From assembly GCF_937881195.1 (NCBI RefSeq), contig NZ_CALGFC010000073.1, positions 1-53,050 on the forward strand: a stretch of DNA of 53,050 nucleotides, given 5' to 3'. The DNA is from an uncultured Methanobrevibacter sp. GTDB lineage: Archaea; Methanobacteriota; Methanobacteria; Methanobacteriales; Methanobacteriaceae. The notes beneath the pieces were generated by a model, which saw only the letters and a list, made by a program, of their open reading frames with translations, had not been told where the DNA came from and searched no databases. Shown one piece after another: positions 52,149 to 53,050 of the stretch; position 1 is the stretch's first letter; every line of letters starts with the position of its first letter. A program made the translations under genes and the position numbers.

Positions 52149-52958
52149 ATGTCGTTTCAAGTATCAATTACTAATTTTTTATCTAGTTATTTTTTTTCAG
52201 GATATACAATATTTAATACACTTATTTATGGTATAATATTAGTTTTTGCTATTTTTGGAATAATTAAAATTTTTAAGCATTATAATATAAATCCAACCGA
52301 TCTCATTTTTCCTTTAATACCATTTATTTTTCTTGGTTCTTCAGTAAGAGCTTTAGTTGACAATGGCGTTTATCCCTATAGTTGGTTTCTGATAACTCCT
52401 GGGATTTATTTTATTGTAGGAGGTATTGCAATACTTTCTCTTCTTTTGGGGATTTTAATCCAAAATAAGAAAAATATTGACTTTAGATATACAATTTTTT
52501 CAATTGGTTTTATTTTAGCTATTATTAGTTTGATTAATATTCCAGATATTAATTTAATAGCTTTTAGTCAGGTTATTATGGTCTGGGCATTCATGACTTT
52601 TATTTTTTTATTAATTGGTAAATTTTGGAGTCTTTTTAATTTTAATTCTTATAATGGTAAAATAAATCTATCAATCATATCTGCTCATCTTTTCGATGCA
52701 TCTTCTACTTTTATTGCTGTTGATTATTATGGCTATTTTGAACAACATGTAATTCCTAGTTCAATATACAATATTTCTGGAACAGCAATTACTATGTTTC
52801 CATTGAAGATCATTGTCATATGTCTTTCTCTTTATTTAATTGACAAATATATCGATGATGAAACTATTTCTGGAACATTAAAACTAGCTATTTTTATATT
52901 AGGTCTTGCTCCAGGGATTAGAAACTTTTTAAGTTTAGCTATTGGTGTTGGGATATGA
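52149..52958 (+). CDS. DUF63 family membrane protein
   Basis: The 269-aa protein has about seven hydrophobic helices. Conserved-looking motifs are GSSVRALVDNGVYPY near residues 58-72, followed by ITPGIYFIVGG, and SAHLFDASSTFIAVD near 178-192. These match the archaeal DUF63 family of unknown function, found in nearly all euryarchaea. The Arg and Asp within the membrane and the HxxDAS motif suggest an enzyme or transporter in the membrane. GAAGGGTT precedes the ATG. No partner is evident. Confidence 0.85.
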   Translation: MSFQVSITNFLSSYFFSGYTIFNTLIYGIILVFAIFGIIKIFKHYNINPTDLIFPLIPFIFLGSSVRALVDNGVYPYSWFLITPGIYFIVGGIAILSLLLGILIQNKKNIDFRYTIFSIGFILAIISLINIPDINLIAFSQVIMVWAFMTFIFLLIGKFWSLFNFNSYNGKINLSIISAHLFDASSTFIAVDYYGYFEQHVIPSSIYNISGTAITMFPLKIIVICLSLYLIDKYIDDETISGTLKLAIFILGLAPGIRNFLSLAIGVGI

Positions 52959-53050
52959 TATTTTTCATTGATTTAATCTAATTTCTATAATATTCTTTAT
53001 AATATTTTTTATAATATTTTTTATCTTATTTTTAAGTTATTTTTTATAAT

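Overview
The window is very AT-rich DNA from a methanogenic archaeon of the order Methanobacteriales, most likely Methanobrevibacter or a close relative such as Methanosphaera. The gene set supports this: F420-dependent methylene-H4MPT dehydrogenase (mtd), the coenzyme F430 enzyme CfbB, methanogenesis marker protein 12, a coenzyme F390 synthetase-like ligase, archaeal CobT, a Kae1-Bud32 fusion, aconitase X of the archaeal mevalonate route, Sm-like protein, archaeal S15, and the 3' end of a repeat-rich adhesin-like surface protein. Many genes start with a Shine-Dalgarno of the GGTGA/AGGAG type. Others have only a TATA box about 25 bases before the ATG and look leaderless. Species cannot be fixed from this window.

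Layout. 1-3.7 kb: adhesin tail, argF and purD. 4.7-12 kb: branched-chain amino acid genes ilvB-ilvN and ilvC, interrupted by surE and a MATE exporter, with long AT-rich leaders before ilvB and ilvC. 13-15 kb: a compact operon of a polytopic DUF2162-type membrane protein, an ExbB/TolQ-like channel and a small ExbD-like protein. 15.2-19.3 kb: small proteins, marker protein 12, Lsm, a membrane-tethered Mrr-like protein and tRNA-Val. 19.7-25.9 kb: ilvE, uppP, cobT, a TetR regulator and kae1-bud32. 26-33.4 kb: F390 synthetase-like ligase, XTP pyrophosphatase, rps15-recJ-like, aconitase X and a radical SAM/HhH protein. 33.4-36 kb: a GT-B-like glycosyltransferase and a Wzy-like polymerase. 36.4-43.1 kb: cfbB, mtd, ferredoxin-hisB, modE and trpB2. 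43.8-53 kb: amtB-glnK, a coiled-coil protein, an iron-sulfur flavoprotein, a MurJ/Wzx-like flippase, DUF1786, PHP and DUF63 proteins.

How it fits together. Amino acid synthesis (Ile/Val/Leu, Arg, His, Trp) and nitrogen uptake dominate. Methanogenesis cofactors (F430, F420, cobamide) form a second theme. A third is lipid-linked cell-surface glycan assembly (UppP, flippase, polymerase, glycosyltransferase). No insertion sequence, CRISPR array, rRNA or phage gene was seen.

Points most worth following up: the ExbB/ExbD-like trio in an organism without an outer membrane; a 2[4Fe-4S] ferredoxin gene whose only well-placed start codon is ATT; candidate operators before trpB2 (TGTACA palindrome), amtB and tetR; a 10-bp-phased T-tract array between two convergent genes; a 19-bp repeat array with a 76-bp higher-order period; and a 27-bp array that contains the MATE stop codon. 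Intergenic DNA is long and full of short tandem repeats.
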